From: Methylotenera sp. | GTDB taxonomy: Bacteria; Pseudomonadota; Gammaproteobacteria; Burkholderiales; Methylophilaceae | Direction: 5' to 3' | Assembly: GCF_029945705.1 (NCBI RefSeq) | Contig: NZ_JAQSDC010000060.1 | Location: 1 to 64,000, forward strand | DNA: 64,000 nt | In this document: positions 1-9,284 of the stretch, piece after piece | How the letters are laid out: each line of letters begins with the position of its first letter | How positions within the stretch are numbered: position 1 is the stretch's first letter | Notes under the pieces: generated by a model | What the model was told of the DNA's origin: nothing | Databases searched by the model: none | What the model saw: only the letters and a program-made list of their open reading frames with translations | Position numbers and translations under genes: made by a program

Positions 1-19
1 GTTAAGTAATTATAATCTC

Positions 20-391
20 TTAACTTGTGTCGCATTTTATTAGACCATTACATACGAGCTGACAGGCTTGAATGATTTGTTCAAAGCTGGCGTGTGGGTT
101 AGCTAAGGTGAGGTTGTCGTAAATACTGCCAGAGATCAATAAGGTTTCTTGCGGAACTACACCAAAGGTGTTTCTCAGTTCATTGGCTGATAGATAGCGG
201 ATGTCTTTACCGTTGGTTTCGTTATTACTATCACCGCCATTATTACCCTCACCCCAGCCCTCTCCCTTAAAGGGTGAGGGAGTATTGGCTCTTGTTGGGA
301 TGGGTGAGTAGGGTTCTGGTGGTGCATCCATTAAATCGCCTAGGCGTTTCACAGCAATATCGGCTTGTTGAAACTCCTGCATTAAACCCAT
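20..391 (-). pseudogene. Remnant of a type I secretion ABC transporter
   Basis: The 123-residue frame keeps two separate pieces of an RTX/LapB-type exporter ATPase. Residues 1-35 match the end of the membrane domain (QEFQQADIAVKRLGDLMD), and residues 70-110 match the stretch after Walker A (VVPQETLLISGSIYDNL). Walker A itself, the signature motif, Walker B and the whole N-terminus are missing, and a repeat-derived Gly/Glu-rich segment sits between the two pieces. Intact family members are about 600-720 residues. This is therefore a decayed gene with no expected ATPase activity. Neither a partner HlyD-like gene nor TolC is seen nearby, although the window starts only 20 bases further on. Confidence 0.75.
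246..280. repeat. Dispersed palindromic GC-rich repeat (REP-like)
   Basis: CCCTCACCC at 246-254 is the exact inverted complement of GGGTGAGGG at 272-280, with a pyrimidine-rich loop between. Elements of this type, which read as SPxPxGEGWGEG when translated, are scattered through many proteobacterial genomes. This copy lies inside the exporter remnant and interrupts its reading frame between the linker and the nucleotide-binding piece. Confidence 0.6.
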
Positions 392-582
392 TGAACACCT
401 TTTATATTTGTTCTAGTTATTGTTTGCATTATCAGATTAAAATGATTTTTAAGTAAACTAGTTTAAGTTATTTTTATAGCAATAAACTGTAAATTACTAA
501 TTGGCGCTTTTCACCTTTACGTTTGTTGCACCACTAACAAGCTAAGATAGTATATTAGACGTTTGAAACTAAAGGATGGTTT

Positions 583-1044
583 ATGCAAAGTTCTATTCAT
601 GGCGTTACAGTAGCTTCAGAGGTGATACAGCTTGCCATTGCGCCTGTGTTTCTATTAATGGGTGTTAGTGCATTATTGGGTGTGCTAACTAGCCGTCTGG
701 GGCGCGTGGTGGATAGGTTTCGAGTGTTAAACGAAAGCCTTGCTACCATGCAAGCTGACGATGCTAGGCATGGTTATTATATTCAAGAGCTTGATATATT
801 GTCATGCCGTGCTAATTGGGTGCATTGGTCTATCACGCTATGCACATTCACACTGTTATTGGTGGCGGTGGTGATTGGTTTGCTATTTTTAGGATCCGCC
901 ATCAATTGGGATTCGTCTTTGCTGGTGTCAATACTATTTATTGTGGCGATGGCGAGTTTGATTTCAGGCTTGGCTTGTTTTATCCGTGAAATTTCTCTTT
1001 CTAAGCATGTTTTTCAACAGATAAAGCATAAGATAGTGTCTTAA
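583..1044 (+). CDS. DUF2721 family membrane protein
   Basis: This 153-residue protein has a hydrophobic N-terminal helix (about residues 15-38), a conserved-looking SRLGRVVDRFRxLN segment just after it, and two further membrane helices near residues 90-112 and 115-137. That is the layout of the DUF2721 inner-membrane family, whose function is unknown. The ATG follows an AAAGGA ribosome site. It stands alone between the exporter remnant and the rpsF operon on the same strand. The family call is from pattern memory. No catalytic residues can be pointed to. Confidence 0.7.
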   Translation: MQSSIHGVTVASEVIQLAIAPVFLLMGVSALLGVLTSRLGRVVDRFRVLNESLATMQADDARHGYYIQELDILSCRANWVHWSITLCTFTLLLVAVVIGLLFLGSAINWDSSLLVSILFIVAMASLISGLACFIREISLSKHVFQQIKHKIVS

Positions 1045-1172
1045 ATACGCTTAATACGCTTAATATGCTGATTTAGTTGATTGTCGTTGGACTTTTGTCT
1101 ATAATCGCGCGCTTGCTTGGTAGTCTTATCAGGCAAATACAATTTAACCTTGTCACACTGCATCAGTTTTAA

Positions 1173-1204
1173 CCGTTTGTTGAAGTGTTTTTAACAAACA
1201 CATT
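1173..1204 (+). promoter_or_regulatory. Candidate S6:S18 autoregulatory leader motif
   Basis: Upstream of rpsF, a CCG trinucleotide at 1173-1175 opens a small hairpin with arms GTTTGTT (1175-1181) and AACAAAC (1193-1199), followed by ACATTGG. This resembles the leader structure bound by the ribosomal S6:S18 complex in many bacteria, where a CCG bulge is conserved. The operon does encode both S6 and S18. The exact consensus is recalled and was not computed. Confidence 0.45.
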
Positions 1205-1263
1205 GGTAATGTTTTATGAAAATAAAGCATTTTGCAGGTGGCTATAATCCATAAGGAGTACTA

Positions 1264-1662
1264 ATGAGACATTATGAACTAGTGTTTATCGTCCATCCGG
1301 ACCAAAGCGAACAAGTACCAGCGATGATTGAGCGTTACCGTACGCTTATCACAGCTAGCGGCGGTGCAGTTCACCGCTTAGAAGACTGGGGTCGCCGTCA
1401 ACTTGCTTACCCAATCCAAAAAATCCACAAAGCACACTATGTGTTAATGAACATTGAGTGCAATCTTGAAGTTTTAGCTGAGCTTGAGCATGGCTTTAAA
1501 TTCAATGATGCTGTTTTACGTCATTTGTTAATGTCTAAGAAAACTGCTGTTACAGCACCATCACCAATGATGAAAGAAGAAAAATCTAGATCAGTATTAA
1601 GCCGTGATGCAGCTCCAATAGCCGCGCCAGCTGAAGCTGCAACAGAGGCTTCTGCAGCTTAA
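1264..1662 (+). CDS. rpsF: 30S ribosomal protein S6
   Basis: This 132-residue S6 starts [17 protein letters not shown], the typical first beta strand, and contains the family [19 protein letters not shown] segment and a [11 protein letters not shown] segment. The Ala/Glu-rich tail (about residues 100-132) is variable in this family. The ATG is preceded by AAGGAGT. S6 binds S18 and 16S rRNA in the small-subunit platform. It is the first gene of the rpsF-priB-rpsR-rplI operon, only 12 bases before priB. Confidence 0.97.
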   Translation: MRHYELVFIVHPDQSEQVPAMIERYRTLITASGGAVHRLEDWGRRQLAYPIQKIHKAHYVLMNIECNLEVLAELEHGFKFNDAVLRHLLMSKKTAVTAPSPMMKEEKSRSVLSRDAAPIAAPAEAATEASAA

Positions 1663-1674
1663 TTAGTAAAACAA

Positions 1675-1959
1675 GTGAATAAACTGGTGTTGCAAGCAGA
1701 AGTTGTGCAAATTGAGCCGCTTCGTTACACGCCAGCAGGCATACCGTTGTTAAGTGTTGTATTGCGTCATGTTTCAGAGCAAATTGAAGCTGGCATGAAG
1801 CGTAAGGTGGAATGTGAAGTGAATGCGGTTACCTTGGGTGACTTAGCATTGAAAGGCTTAGCAATAGGCTCACACATTCAAGCGAGTGGTTTTTTAGCCA
1901 AACGCAGCCTTAAAAGCACACAGCTGGTGATGCACATTAACCATATAGTAAGTATTTAG
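1675..1959 (+). CDS. priB: Primosomal replication protein N (PriB)
   Basis: This 94-residue single-domain OB-fold protein begins at a GTG codon. PriB is an ssDNA-binding dimer that bridges PriA and DnaT/DnaC during replication restart. Its place between rpsF and rpsR is the classic beta/gammaproteobacterial arrangement. Visible OB-fold features are alternating hydrophobic strands ([19 protein letters not shown], then [11 protein letters not shown]) and the [16 protein letters not shown] loop. GTG was chosen because no in-frame ATG precedes the conserved first strand. Confidence 0.9.
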   Translation: MNKLVLQAEVVQIEPLRYTPAGIPLLSVVLRHVSEQIEAGMKRKVECEVNAVTLGDLALKGLAIGSHIQASGFLAKRSLKSTQLVMHINHIVSI

Positions 1960-1969
1960 GAGTATTCAA

Positions 1970-2200
1970 ATGGCAAGAGAAATGTACAAACGCCGCCGTT
2001 ACTGCCGTTTTTCAGCAGAAGGCATCAAAGAAGTTGATTACAAAGATGTAGATCTATTGAAAGATTTCATCTCTGAAAACGCAAAAATCATTCCAGCACG
2101 TATGACGGGCACTAAAGCACGTTATCAACGTCAACTAACGACAGCTGTTAAGCTTGCTCGTTTCTTGGCTTTGCTTCCATACACAGATAAACATCAATAA
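1970..2200 (+). CDS. rpsR: 30S ribosomal protein S18
   Basis: A 76-residue basic protein with the S18 signatures [12 protein letters not shown] near the N-terminus and [17 protein letters not shown] in the middle. It is the normal length. An AGGAGT ribosome site lies about 8 bases before the ATG. S18 partners with S6 on the 30S platform, and both genes are in this operon. The single Cys near residue 12 follows the usual basic cluster. Confidence 0.97.
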   Translation: MAREMYKRRRYCRFSAEGIKEVDYKDVDLLKDFISENAKIIPARMTGTKARYQRQLTTAVKLARFLALLPYTDKHQ

Positions 2201-2212
2201 TCGGAGGCTACC

Positions 2213-2662
2213 ATGCAAATTATTTTATTAGAAAAAGTAGGTAACCTAGGTAATTTAGGTGATATCGTTAAAGTTAAAGATGGTTACGGTCGTAACTTTT
2301 TAATTCCACAAGGTAAAGCAAAACGCGCTACAGAAGCTAACAAAGCTGAAATCGCTGCTCGCCGTGTTGAGTTAGAAAAACAACAAGCTGAAATCTTAGC
2401 TGCTGCGCAAGCACGTGGTGAAAAATTAGCTTCATTCACAATGACAGTGGCTCAAAAAGCTGGTGTTGATGGTCGTTTATTTGGTTCTGTGACTAACGGC
2501 GACATCGCTGAAAGTTTAATTGCTCAAGGCTTTGAAGTAACTAAAGCTTTGGTACGCATGCCAAATGGCCCATTGAAAACAATCGGTGACCACGTGGTTA
2601 CAGTGGCATTGCACCATGATGTTGTTGTAGATATCACAGTAACAGTAGTTGGTGAAGCGTAA
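2213..2662 (+). CDS. rplI: 50S ribosomal protein L9
   Basis: A 149-residue L9 with the diagnostic start [17 protein letters not shown] followed by [18 protein letters not shown], a long connecting helix, and a C-terminal domain containing [15 protein letters not shown]. The length and two-domain dumbbell layout are standard. An AATCGGAGG ribosome site lies just upstream. It is the last gene of the rpsF operon and is followed at once by a strong intrinsic terminator. Confidence 0.97.
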   Translation: MQIILLEKVGNLGNLGDIVKVKDGYGRNFLIPQGKAKRATEANKAEIAARRVELEKQQAEILAAAQARGEKLASFTMTVAQKAGVDGRLFGSVTNGDIAESLIAQGFEVTKALVRMPNGPLKTIGDHVVTVALHHDVVVDITVTVVGEA

Positions 2663-2700
2663 TTAACATTCACTTGAAAACTTCAAGTGTTTGAATTAAA

Positions 2701-2726
2701 AAAGGCTACCTCGGTAGCCTTTTTTA
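2701..2726 (+). terminator. Intrinsic terminator after rplI
   Basis: AAAGGCTACC (2701-2710), a TC loop and GGTAGCCTTT (2713-2722) form a perfect stem ending in a T-run. It separates the ribosomal operon from dnaB. Confidence 0.9.
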
Positions 2727-2784
2727 TTGCGATTTTCTAAAGTTTGTCTGCTAGCCATACAGTGTTATTGAGTATAATCACTGC

Positions 2785-4167
2785 ATGGCTGACCAACAAT
2801 TAGATGCATTAAAAATCCCCCCACATTCTGTCGAAGCTGAGCAATCAGTGATTGGCTCTTTATTGCTTGAGAATGAAGCTTTAGATAAAGTCGCGGACAT
2901 ACTCTCGCCCAATGACTTTTATCGACACGACCATAAGGCGATATTTATGCATATTGCCAAACTGGTTGAGCATAATAGACCCGCTGATATTGTCACAGTG
3001 GCTGAGTCCTTAGAAAGTACGGCCGAATTATCAGGTGTTGGTGGCATTGCATATTTAGGCGCACTGGCTCAAAGCACGCCGACGGCAGCTAATATCAGAC
3101 GCTATGCCGAAATCGTTCATGAACGCGCTGTGATGCGCCAGTTAGTCGTAGTTGGTTCTGGCATTGCTGAAAGTGCTTATTTACCTAATGGCCGTAATGC
3201 TGAGCAACTTTTAGATGAAGCTGAAGCTAAAATATTTCAGATTGCTGAAGGTGGTAAAAAGAGTACACAAGGTTTCGTGGATATTAAAATTCTACTTCCA
3301 CAAGTAGCTGACCGCATTGACTATCTTTATTCAAGAGATAACCCATCAGACGTGACTGGCGTTCCTACAGGCTTTGCTGACCTTGATGCGATGACTTCAG
3401 GCATGCAAGGTGGCGACTTAATTATTGTCGCGGGTCGACCTTCGATGGGTAAAACTGCATTCTCATTGAATATTGCAGAAAATGTGGCGCTGGATACAAA
3501 ATTACCAGTCGCGGTTTTCTCTATGGAGATGGGCGGCACGCAACTCGCGATGCGTATGATTGGTTCAGTAGGGCGCTTAGATCAACATCGCATGCGTAAT
3601 GGTAACCTCGAAGATGAAGATTGGGAAAAGCTTACAACCGCATTAGGTAAGTTAAACGAAGCACCGATTTTTATTGATGAAGGCGCAGGTTTAAGCAGTT
3701 TTGATGTGCGTGCAAGAGCGCGTAGATTACACCGCCAAACTGGCAAGTTAGGCCTAATCGTAATCGATTATTTACAACTAATGGCTGCGCCAGCAGGTAG
3801 GCAAGGCGAGAATCGTGCGACTGAGATTTCTGAAATCTCACGTTCGCTAAAAGCCTTAGCTAAAGAGTTAGATTGTCCTGTAGTAGCCCTTTCACAGCTT
3901 AATCGAAGTGTTGAGCAGCGCCCTGATAAGCGCCCTGTGATGAGTGACTTGCGTGAATCTGGCGCGATTGAGCAAGATGCGGATGTCATCTTATTCATCT
4001 ATCGCGATGAAGTATATAACCCCGATAGTCCTGATAAAGGCACGGCTGAAATCATTATTGGTAAGCAGCGTAATGGCCCGATTGGGCGTGTTCGTCTGAC
4101 GTTTATGGGTCAACATACACGCTTTGAAAACTATGCTGGCAGTGGTCATATGGCTGATGAATACTAA
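2785..4167 (+). CDS. dnaB: Replicative DNA helicase DnaB
   Basis: A 460-residue hexameric helicase that unwinds DNA at the fork. The N-terminal domain opens with KIPPHSVEAEQSVIGSLLLE. The RecA-like domain carries Walker A GRPSMGKTA (about residue 220), the FSMEM strand and the Walker B-like LIVIDYLQLM (about residue 325). SDLRESGAIEQDADV and GKQRNGPIG follow, which are typical DnaB C-terminal motifs. The length is normal and no intein is seen. It lies downstream of rplI, as in many proteobacteria, with radA 8 bases after it. Confidence 0.97.
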   Translation: MADQQLDALKIPPHSVEAEQSVIGSLLLENEALDKVADILSPNDFYRHDHKAIFMHIAKLVEHNRPADIVTVAESLESTAELSGVGGIAYLGALAQSTPTAANIRRYAEIVHERAVMRQLVVVGSGIAESAYLPNGRNAEQLLDEAEAKIFQIAEGGKKSTQGFVDIKILLPQVADRIDYLYSRDNPSDVTGVPTGFADLDAMTSGMQGGDLIIVAGRPSMGKTAFSLNIAENVALDTKLPVAVFSMEMGGTQLAMRMIGSVGRLDQHRMRNGNLEDEDWEKLTTALGKLNEAPIFIDEGAGLSSFDVRARARRLHRQTGKLGLIVIDYLQLMAAPAGRQGENRATEISEISRSLKALAKELDCPVVALSQLNRSVEQRPDKRPVMSDLRESGAIEQDADVILFIYRDEVYNPDSPDKGTAEIIIGKQRNGPIGRVRLTFMGQHTRFENYAGSGHMADEY

Positions 4168-4175
4168 AGGCTAGC

Positions 4176-5549
4176 GTGGCAAAAGCTAAAACCATTTATA
4201 GCTGCACAGAGTGTGGCGCCAGCGAGCCTAAGTGGCAAGGCCAATGCCCAAGCTGCATGGCTTGGAATACTCTGGTTGAGAGCGTCGAAGAAAGCAGCAC
4301 TTCGACCAATCGCTATGCCAACAAGTTTGAAGGTTTAGCACAAAGCAGCACATTGCAAAAAATTAGCAGTATTAAAGCCGCAGATATCGCGCGTAAGCCG
4401 ACTGGTATCAGTGAGTTTGACCGAGTACTAGGGGGTGGCTTGGTAGAGGGTGGGGTGGTATTAATAGGTGGTGACCCTGGTATCGGTAAATCGACTTTAC
4501 TATTGCAGGTTTTATGTCATTTAGGAAAATCTAGCCAAGCCATTTACGTGAGCGGTGAGGAATCTCCGCAACAAATTGCTATGCGCGCTAAACGTTTAGG
4601 GCTTGACGCAAGCGAGGTCGAGCTTTTAGCAGAGATCAATCTTGAGAAAATTCTAGCGACGTTACAAACGCACAAGCCAAATATTGCGGTCATTGATTCT
4701 ATTCAAACCGTATATTCTGAAGCCTTGCAATCAGCACCTGGCTCTGTGGCGCAGGTGCGCGAATGCTCTGCGCAATTAACTCGTTTGGCTAAGCAATTAG
4801 GCATCACTGTCATTTTAGTCGGTCATGTAACTAAAGAGGGCTCTTTAGCTGGGCCGCGCGTGTTAGAGCACATTGTGGATACGGTGTTGTATTTCGAGGG
4901 CGATCAAAACTCTAGCTTTAGGTTAATTCGCGCCTTCAAAAATCGTTTTGGCGCGGTGAATGAGTTAGGTGTATTTGCCATGACTGAGCATGGTTTACGT
5001 GAGGTTTCTAATCCATCCGCTTTGTTTTTATCGCATCATGAAGGTGAAGTGGCTGGCAGTTGCATTACTGTGACAATGGAAGGTACACGTCCACTATTAA
5101 TTGAAATTCAAGCTTTGGTCGATGAAAGCCATGCACCTAGCCCAAAAAGATTGTGTGTTGGTTTAGAGCAAAATCGTTTAGCGATGTTGTTGGCCGTTTT
5201 ACATCGCCATGCCGGCATCCCATGTTTTGACCAAGATGTATTTATAAACGCAGTAGGTGGCGTTAAAATTGCTGAGCCAGCAGTCGATTTAGCTGTGTTA
5301 CTTTCAATCGTTTCTTCATTAAAAAACAAGCCATTAGATAACAAACTTATAGTGTTTGGTGAGGTTGGTTTGGCAGGGGAAGTGCGGCCTGTGCAAGGCG
5401 GTCAGGTGCGTTTAAAAGAAGCTGCTAAATTAGGTTTTACGAAGGCAATCGTCCCTAAGGCGAATGCACCAAAAAGCAAAATCGCTGGGCTGGAAGTGAT
5501 TGCTGTAGAACGTTTAGAACAGGCTTTAAATCAATTAAGAAATGGCTAA
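4176..5549 (+). CDS. radA: DNA repair protein RadA
   Basis: A 457-residue RadA/Sms, a DnaB-like branch-migration factor in recombination. The N-terminal zinc finger is CxxC (YSCTECGAS) plus CPSCMAWN. Walker A is GGDPGIGKSTLLLQ near residue 103. The RadA-specific KNRFG motif is present near residue 252, and the C-terminal Lon-like domain follows (EPAVDLAVLLSI, FGEVGLAGEVRPV). The start is GTG, 8 bases after the dnaB stop, so the two are probably co-transcribed. Convergent hpnE begins its 3' end 21 bases downstream. Confidence 0.96.
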   Translation: MAKAKTIYSCTECGASEPKWQGQCPSCMAWNTLVESVEESSTSTNRYANKFEGLAQSSTLQKISSIKAADIARKPTGISEFDRVLGGGLVEGGVVLIGGDPGIGKSTLLLQVLCHLGKSSQAIYVSGEESPQQIAMRAKRLGLDASEVELLAEINLEKILATLQTHKPNIAVIDSIQTVYSEALQSAPGSVAQVRECSAQLTRLAKQLGITVILVGHVTKEGSLAGPRVLEHIVDTVLYFEGDQNSSFRLIRAFKNRFGAVNELGVFAMTEHGLREVSNPSALFLSHHEGEVAGSCITVTMEGTRPLLIEIQALVDESHAPSPKRLCVGLEQNRLAMLLAVLHRHAGIPCFDQDVFINAVGGVKIAEPAVDLAVLLSIVSSLKNKPLDNKLIVFGEVGLAGEVRPVQGGQVRLKEAAKLGFTKAIVPKANAPKSKIAGLEVIAVERLEQALNQLRNG

Positions 5550-5570
5550 AGCTATTTATTCTGCGTGACT

Positions 5571-6914
5571 TTAGTCATTCGCAATTAAGTTGGCACAAGC
5601 CAATCCACTTCTTACCGCACCTTCAATGGTCGCTGGGTAGTCAGCATAAGTATAATCCCCCGCTAAATACAGTCTAGGTTGTAGCGTTTTATTGGTTGGT
5701 CTAGCTAAGTTTGGCCCGCATGAAAAAGTTGCACGTTTTTCAGCAATCACTTTGTGCCATAAGGGTTTTGGCATATCGGGGAATACATGATGAAGCTCTT
5801 TAGCAATATGCAATGCAAGATCGTCTTGGCTAAGTTTTTGATGCTTGCCAGTGGCGCTTATAATCACCGCCAGCAAACCTTTTTGGTTGCAAAGTTGACC
5901 TCTATCAAACACCCATTGCCCTAATGTGCCGGACAAACCATGCATCACATTTTCTAGTTTGAAATCTGGTGGATATTGTAAATAAACAGTATAGATGGGT
6001 TGGTAACTATAGTTTTGTGTTTGTTTGTACACATTTTGTAGCTTGGGGATAGACTCTATAAGTGTATCTAATCTGGCCGCTGGTGCAGCAATGACTACAT
6101 GACTAAAATATGCTTTGCCGTCACGTGTTGTTAAGCTAAAGCCATCACCATCAATTTCTAGTTGGCGAATGCGTCTATTAAGCTTTATTTCAGCGCCATT
6201 GACTTGTAGGTAGTGCGCGATTGGATTTGCAATGATTTTTGATAAATCGGAGCGAGGTAACAAAAAGTCACTATTTTTTTTTCGTGTTGTTAATGAGTCG
6301 TTCGAGAAACTGTCTTTTAACACATTCAAGAAAATTTGCGTACTCGCAATGGCGATTGGTGTGTTAAGTGCGGCTAAACATAAGGGCTCCCATAACATCT
6401 CTATGAGTTTTATGGGCTGATTTTGTTCGAGGAGGTAGTTTTCTAATACTTTGTCACCAGTAATTTGAAAGCGCGTGCGTCTCAAATGCACCATAAACTT
6501 AATCGCAGTGATTAGCTCAGAAATGCTAATCCCTTTACAGGCGATTAGCCCAACAAGCATGTTTAATGGGCTTGGTAAGTAGTTGGCGGACTTTAAAGAA
6601 AATACAGACTTAAATGGCACTGCATGCATATTGATTCGCAAGGGTACTCGCATGAATGCTTTTTCTTCATCCACGCCAACTTTATTTAATAATTTTAAAG
6701 TTTCGTGGTATGCACCTAATAAGATGTGTTGGCCATTATCTAATACATGCATCAGGCTATTATTTTCTACCAGTACTGTGCGAGCACGGCCCCCAAGCTG
6801 AGAGCTAGATTCAAATAGTGTGACTTGAAAGCCTTTTTCAAGTAAAGCCGCTGCGGCGCTTAAACCAGCGCATCCACCGCCAATAACTGCCACATGCGTA
6901 TTTGATATATTCAT
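5571..6914 (-). CDS. hpnE: Hydroxysqualene dehydroxylase HpnE
   Basis: A 447-residue FAD-dependent amine-oxidase/phytoene-desaturase-like protein. The FAD dinucleotide motif is VAVIGGGCAGLSAAAALLEKG at the N-terminus, with a second motif near the C-terminus (LYLAGDYTYADYPATIEGA) that binds flavin. HpnE reduces hydroxysqualene to squalene after HpnC and HpnD act. Its start codon directly abuts the hpnD stop with no gap, and the order hpnC-hpnD-hpnE is the standard operon. No squalene-hopene cyclase lies in this window, so the end product cannot be read here. Confidence 0.9.
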   Translation of the reverse strand: MNISNTHVAVIGGGCAGLSAAAALLEKGFQVTLFESSSQLGGRARTVLVENNSLMHVLDNGQHILLGAYHETLKLLNKVGVDEEKAFMRVPLRINMHAVPFKSVFSLKSANYLPSPLNMLVGLIACKGISISELITAIKFMVHLRRTRFQITGDKVLENYLLEQNQPIKLIEMLWEPLCLAALNTPIAIASTQIFLNVLKDSFSNDSLTTRKKNSDFLLPRSDLSKIIANPIAHYLQVNGAEIKLNRRIRQLEIDGDGFSLTTRDGKAYFSHVVIAAPAARLDTLIESIPKLQNVYKQTQNYSYQPIYTVYLQYPPDFKLENVMHGLSGTLGQWVFDRGQLCNQKGLLAVIISATGKHQKLSQDDLALHIAKELHHVFPDMPKPLWHKVIAEKRATFSCGPNLARPTNKTLQPRLYLAGDYTYADYPATIEGAVRSGLACANLIAND

Positions 6915-7751
6915 TTAAGTTTTTATCCAAACATTAAAGGCCAGAAAAATCTTGCGTAATGCACCTAGCGAAGTGCGCGAATTTAATACTTTTTGCGCAC
7001 CATCCACCTTAATTTCACGTAATAAAGTACGGTAGATTGCCGCCATCATTAACCCGACACGCTGATTTTTACGGTCTTCTGTAGGTAATTCACGTAGAGC
7101 ACGGTCGTAATAAGTCTCAGCACGTTCAATTTGGTGATCTAACAGGTTTTTAACGGCATCTGATTCACGGCTATGCAAAATGTCGTCTTCTGTGACTTTG
7201 AATTGGGCTAACTCATCTAACGGTAAGTAAATGCGGTTACGGCGCGCATCTTCACCTACATCACGAATGATGTTCGTCAATTGAAATGCCATGCCTAAAT
7301 CATGTGCATATTTGAGCGTTTTACGATTATTAAAACCTAATATTTGTGCTGTAAGTAGGCCAACGACACTGGCAACGCGATAACAGTAAAGCTGTAATTG
7401 CTTGAAATCTTCATAGCGATTGAATTTTAAATCCATCTCCATGCCATCGATGACTTCTATAAAGTGTTCAGAATCAAGCTGATAAGTTTTAATGGGATTT
7501 ACTAAGGCCTTGGAAACTGGATGTTGTGGTTTTCCGTCATATAGACTTTCAATTTCCGTACGCCACCAGTTAAGTTTAGTCTGTGCGATATTAAAGTCTG
7601 TGCATTCGTCTGCAATGTCGTCTACTTCACGGCAGAAAGCGTAAAGTGCAGTAATTGCCTCGCGTCTGTCTTTAGGCAAAAACATAAAGCTGTAGTAGAA
7701 ACTTGAGCCACTTTTAGCGGTTTTTTCTTCACAATATTGCTGTGGCGTCAT
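6915..7751 (-). CDS. hpnD: Presqualene diphosphate synthase HpnD
   Basis: A 278-residue trans-isoprenyl diphosphate synthase of the squalene/phytoene synthase fold. The first Asp-rich motif is AFCREVDDIADE (about residues 40-51), and the second is QLTNIIRDVGEDARRNRIYLP, both needed for Mg-diphosphate binding. HpnD condenses two farnesyl diphosphates to presqualene diphosphate. It is the middle gene of hpnC-hpnD-hpnE, 8 bases after hpnC. Confidence 0.9.
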   Translation of the reverse strand: MTPQQYCEEKTAKSGSSFYYSFMFLPKDRREAITALYAFCREVDDIADECTDFNIAQTKLNWWRTEIESLYDGKPQHPVSKALVNPIKTYQLDSEHFIEVIDGMEMDLKFNRYEDFKQLQLYCYRVASVVGLLTAQILGFNNRKTLKYAHDLGMAFQLTNIIRDVGEDARRNRIYLPLDELAQFKVTEDDILHSRESDAVKNLLDHQIERAETYYDRALRELPTEDRKNQRVGLMMAAIYRTLLREIKVDGAQKVLNSRTSLGALRKIFLAFNVWIKT

Positions 7752-7759
7752 TATCTTTT

Positions 7760-8662
7760 TTATACTTTCATCAACGCTTTAAAAAATACGATTAACCAAT
7801 CACCATAATTGAGGGTCGGTCTAAAGTTAAATATATCACCATTCACTTTATTTATTTTGGCAATGATGCATTCGCCCCCTGCAATAATCATGCGCATCTC
7901 AAAGCCAATGCGGCCAGTTAGGATGCGTCCAAGCGGTTTTCCTGAGTAAAGTAGGGCATTTACTCGGTGTAGGTTAAAAAGAACAAATTGTTGCCAATTT
8001 TCATCTATCTCTTGCGTACCATCTACAAAATCTTGAATTTGTGCCTCAGTGATATTAAACGCAGCCATTTCATCTTGGCATAAATAAATACGTTGTTTGC
8101 CGTCATTTTTCTTAAAATCAATCGCAATATCTTGTATGAAATTGATGATTTGCAATGCCGTGCAAATGTTGTCTGAGAGTTTGATGTTATTAGGATTGGA
8201 TTGACCGTAAAGATGTAACAATAATCTGCCAATCGGGTTGGCTGAACGCGTGCAGTAATCTAGTACTTCGTCATAATCCGCATACCGCGTTTTAGTTACA
8301 TCTTGGCTAAAAGCATTTAGCAAATCATAAAATGGCTCAAAAGGCAGTTTTTTAGCCTTAATCATTGTACCTAATGCATTGAAAAAGCTAGATTTTGGTT
8401 TTATGTACGCCTGTAACAACTCTAATTCATTTCGAAAGCCGTTAAGCAAACCTAAACGTTGCTCAATGTTTAAATCACCTTCATCCGCAAAATCATCGGC
8501 TTGGCGAGCAAAGCTGTAAATTAAACTTATAGGCTCACGCAAATATTGCGGTAAAAATACGGAGGCGACTGGAAAGTTTTCATAATGGCTGTTTGCCACT
8601 TCCAAACTATTATTGACGATACCCTTATTGGTATGGATGTTGGGGGAATGCATGTCTGTCAT
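7760..8662 (-). CDS. hpnC: Hydroxysqualene synthase HpnC
   Basis: A 300-residue squalene/phytoene-synthase-fold enzyme. Motif 1 is ARQADDFADEGD (about residues 52-63) and motif 2 is IINFIQDIAIDFKKNDGKQRIYLC. HpnC converts presqualene diphosphate to hydroxysqualene. The N-terminal SHYENFPVASVFLP segment is typical of HpnC and separates it from HpnD. It is the first gene of the minus-strand operon. Its promoter region is shared with the divergent cupin gene and holds a NarL-like site. Confidence 0.88.
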   Translation of the reverse strand: MTDMHSPNIHTNKGIVNNSLEVANSHYENFPVASVFLPQYLREPISLIYSFARQADDFADEGDLNIEQRLGLLNGFRNELELLQAYIKPKSSFFNALGTMIKAKKLPFEPFYDLLNAFSQDVTKTRYADYDEVLDYCTRSANPIGRLLLHLYGQSNPNNIKLSDNICTALQIINFIQDIAIDFKKNDGKQRIYLCQDEMAAFNITEAQIQDFVDGTQEIDENWQQFVLFNLHRVNALLYSGKPLGRILTGRIGFEMRMIIAGGECIIAKINKVNGDIFNFRPTLNYGDWLIVFFKALMKV

Positions 8663-8787
8663 GGTGTGAGTATGCCATAAACTTGATATTTTTTTGTGAC
8701 GAAATGAACTTTATAAGTTGATTTTTAGAGATTTAAATGCCTGACATAAGAAAGTTATTTAGCTACTTTTTTATCCTTCTTAGTGAG

Positions 8788-8802
8788 TACCTCTTAGGTG
8801 TA
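8788..8802. promoter_or_regulatory. NarL-like heptamer pair, variant 7-1-7
   Basis: TACCTCT (8788-8794) matches the NarL heptamer TACYYMT fully. After one base it is followed by AGGTGTA (8796-8802), a weaker inverted half. The site lies between divergent hpnC and the cupin gene, 65 bases before the cupin ATG. The same TACCTCTTA core recurs upstream of dmmD. Its irregular spacing makes it less certain than the copies at 30,068 and 39,951. Confidence 0.4.
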
Positions 8803-8866
8803 ATTGTGAGATTAGAGGCGTTGAGATTAAATACAACACAGTTAATCAACCATAAGGAGAAGTGCA

Positions 8867-9220
8867 ATGAGTTCGAAACCGTTTCAATACAAAAAACAGG
8901 CTATTAAAGATTCTCAGCCGTCGATGAATGTAGCTGGCGTTCCTGCTTGGCTTGGAGACACATTTATATCTGCAGATGCTGATAAACGAATTTGTGCAGG
9001 CTTCTTTCGTTTAGAGAAAGGTAACGCTCTGAATTACAGCTACGATTATGAAGAGATGAAAATTGTTGTAGAAGGTACATTTATTATTTCTGATGATACT
9101 GGTCAACAAGTGACTGCAACCGTGGGTGATGTACTTTATTTCCCATCTGGAAGTAACATTAAGTTTGAAACGCCTGACTATGCAATTGGCTTCTTCTGTG
9201 GTCAACGCGTACCGTTATAG
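8867..9220 (+). CDS. EutQ-like cupin protein
   Basis: This 117-residue protein is a single cupin barrel. Residues 60-100 read EEMKIVVEGTFIISDDTGQ then GDVLYFPSGSNIKFE, the two cupin motif regions of the EutQ-like group. The usual metal-binding His residues are largely absent, so metal binding or acetate-kinase-type activity is doubtful. An AAGGAGA ribosome site precedes the ATG. It is monocistronic, between the divergent hpn operon and the convergent GNAT gene. Its role is unknown. A link to amine metabolism is inferred from neighbours only. Confidence 0.6.
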   Translation: MSSKPFQYKKQAIKDSQPSMNVAGVPAWLGDTFISADADKRICAGFFRLEKGNALNYSYDYEEMKIVVEGTFIISDDTGQQVTATVGDVLYFPSGSNIKFETPDYAIGFFCGQRVPL

Positions 9221-9284
9221 TTTTCTGTAAAAAATACGTCTGCAATGCTGTCAAATGTATTGCAGATGCTATTTTCTTTATGGC

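Noticed and set aside
1045-1065. Nine-base tandem repeat ATACGCTTA x2
   Set aside because: Only two copies and no recognisable protein site; probably chance in AT-rich sequence.
3327-3998. Open frames on the minus strand inside dnaB (3327-3539 and 3768-3998)
   Set aside because: They lie within a certain dnaB gene, lack ribosome sites and match no family; they are antisense shadows.
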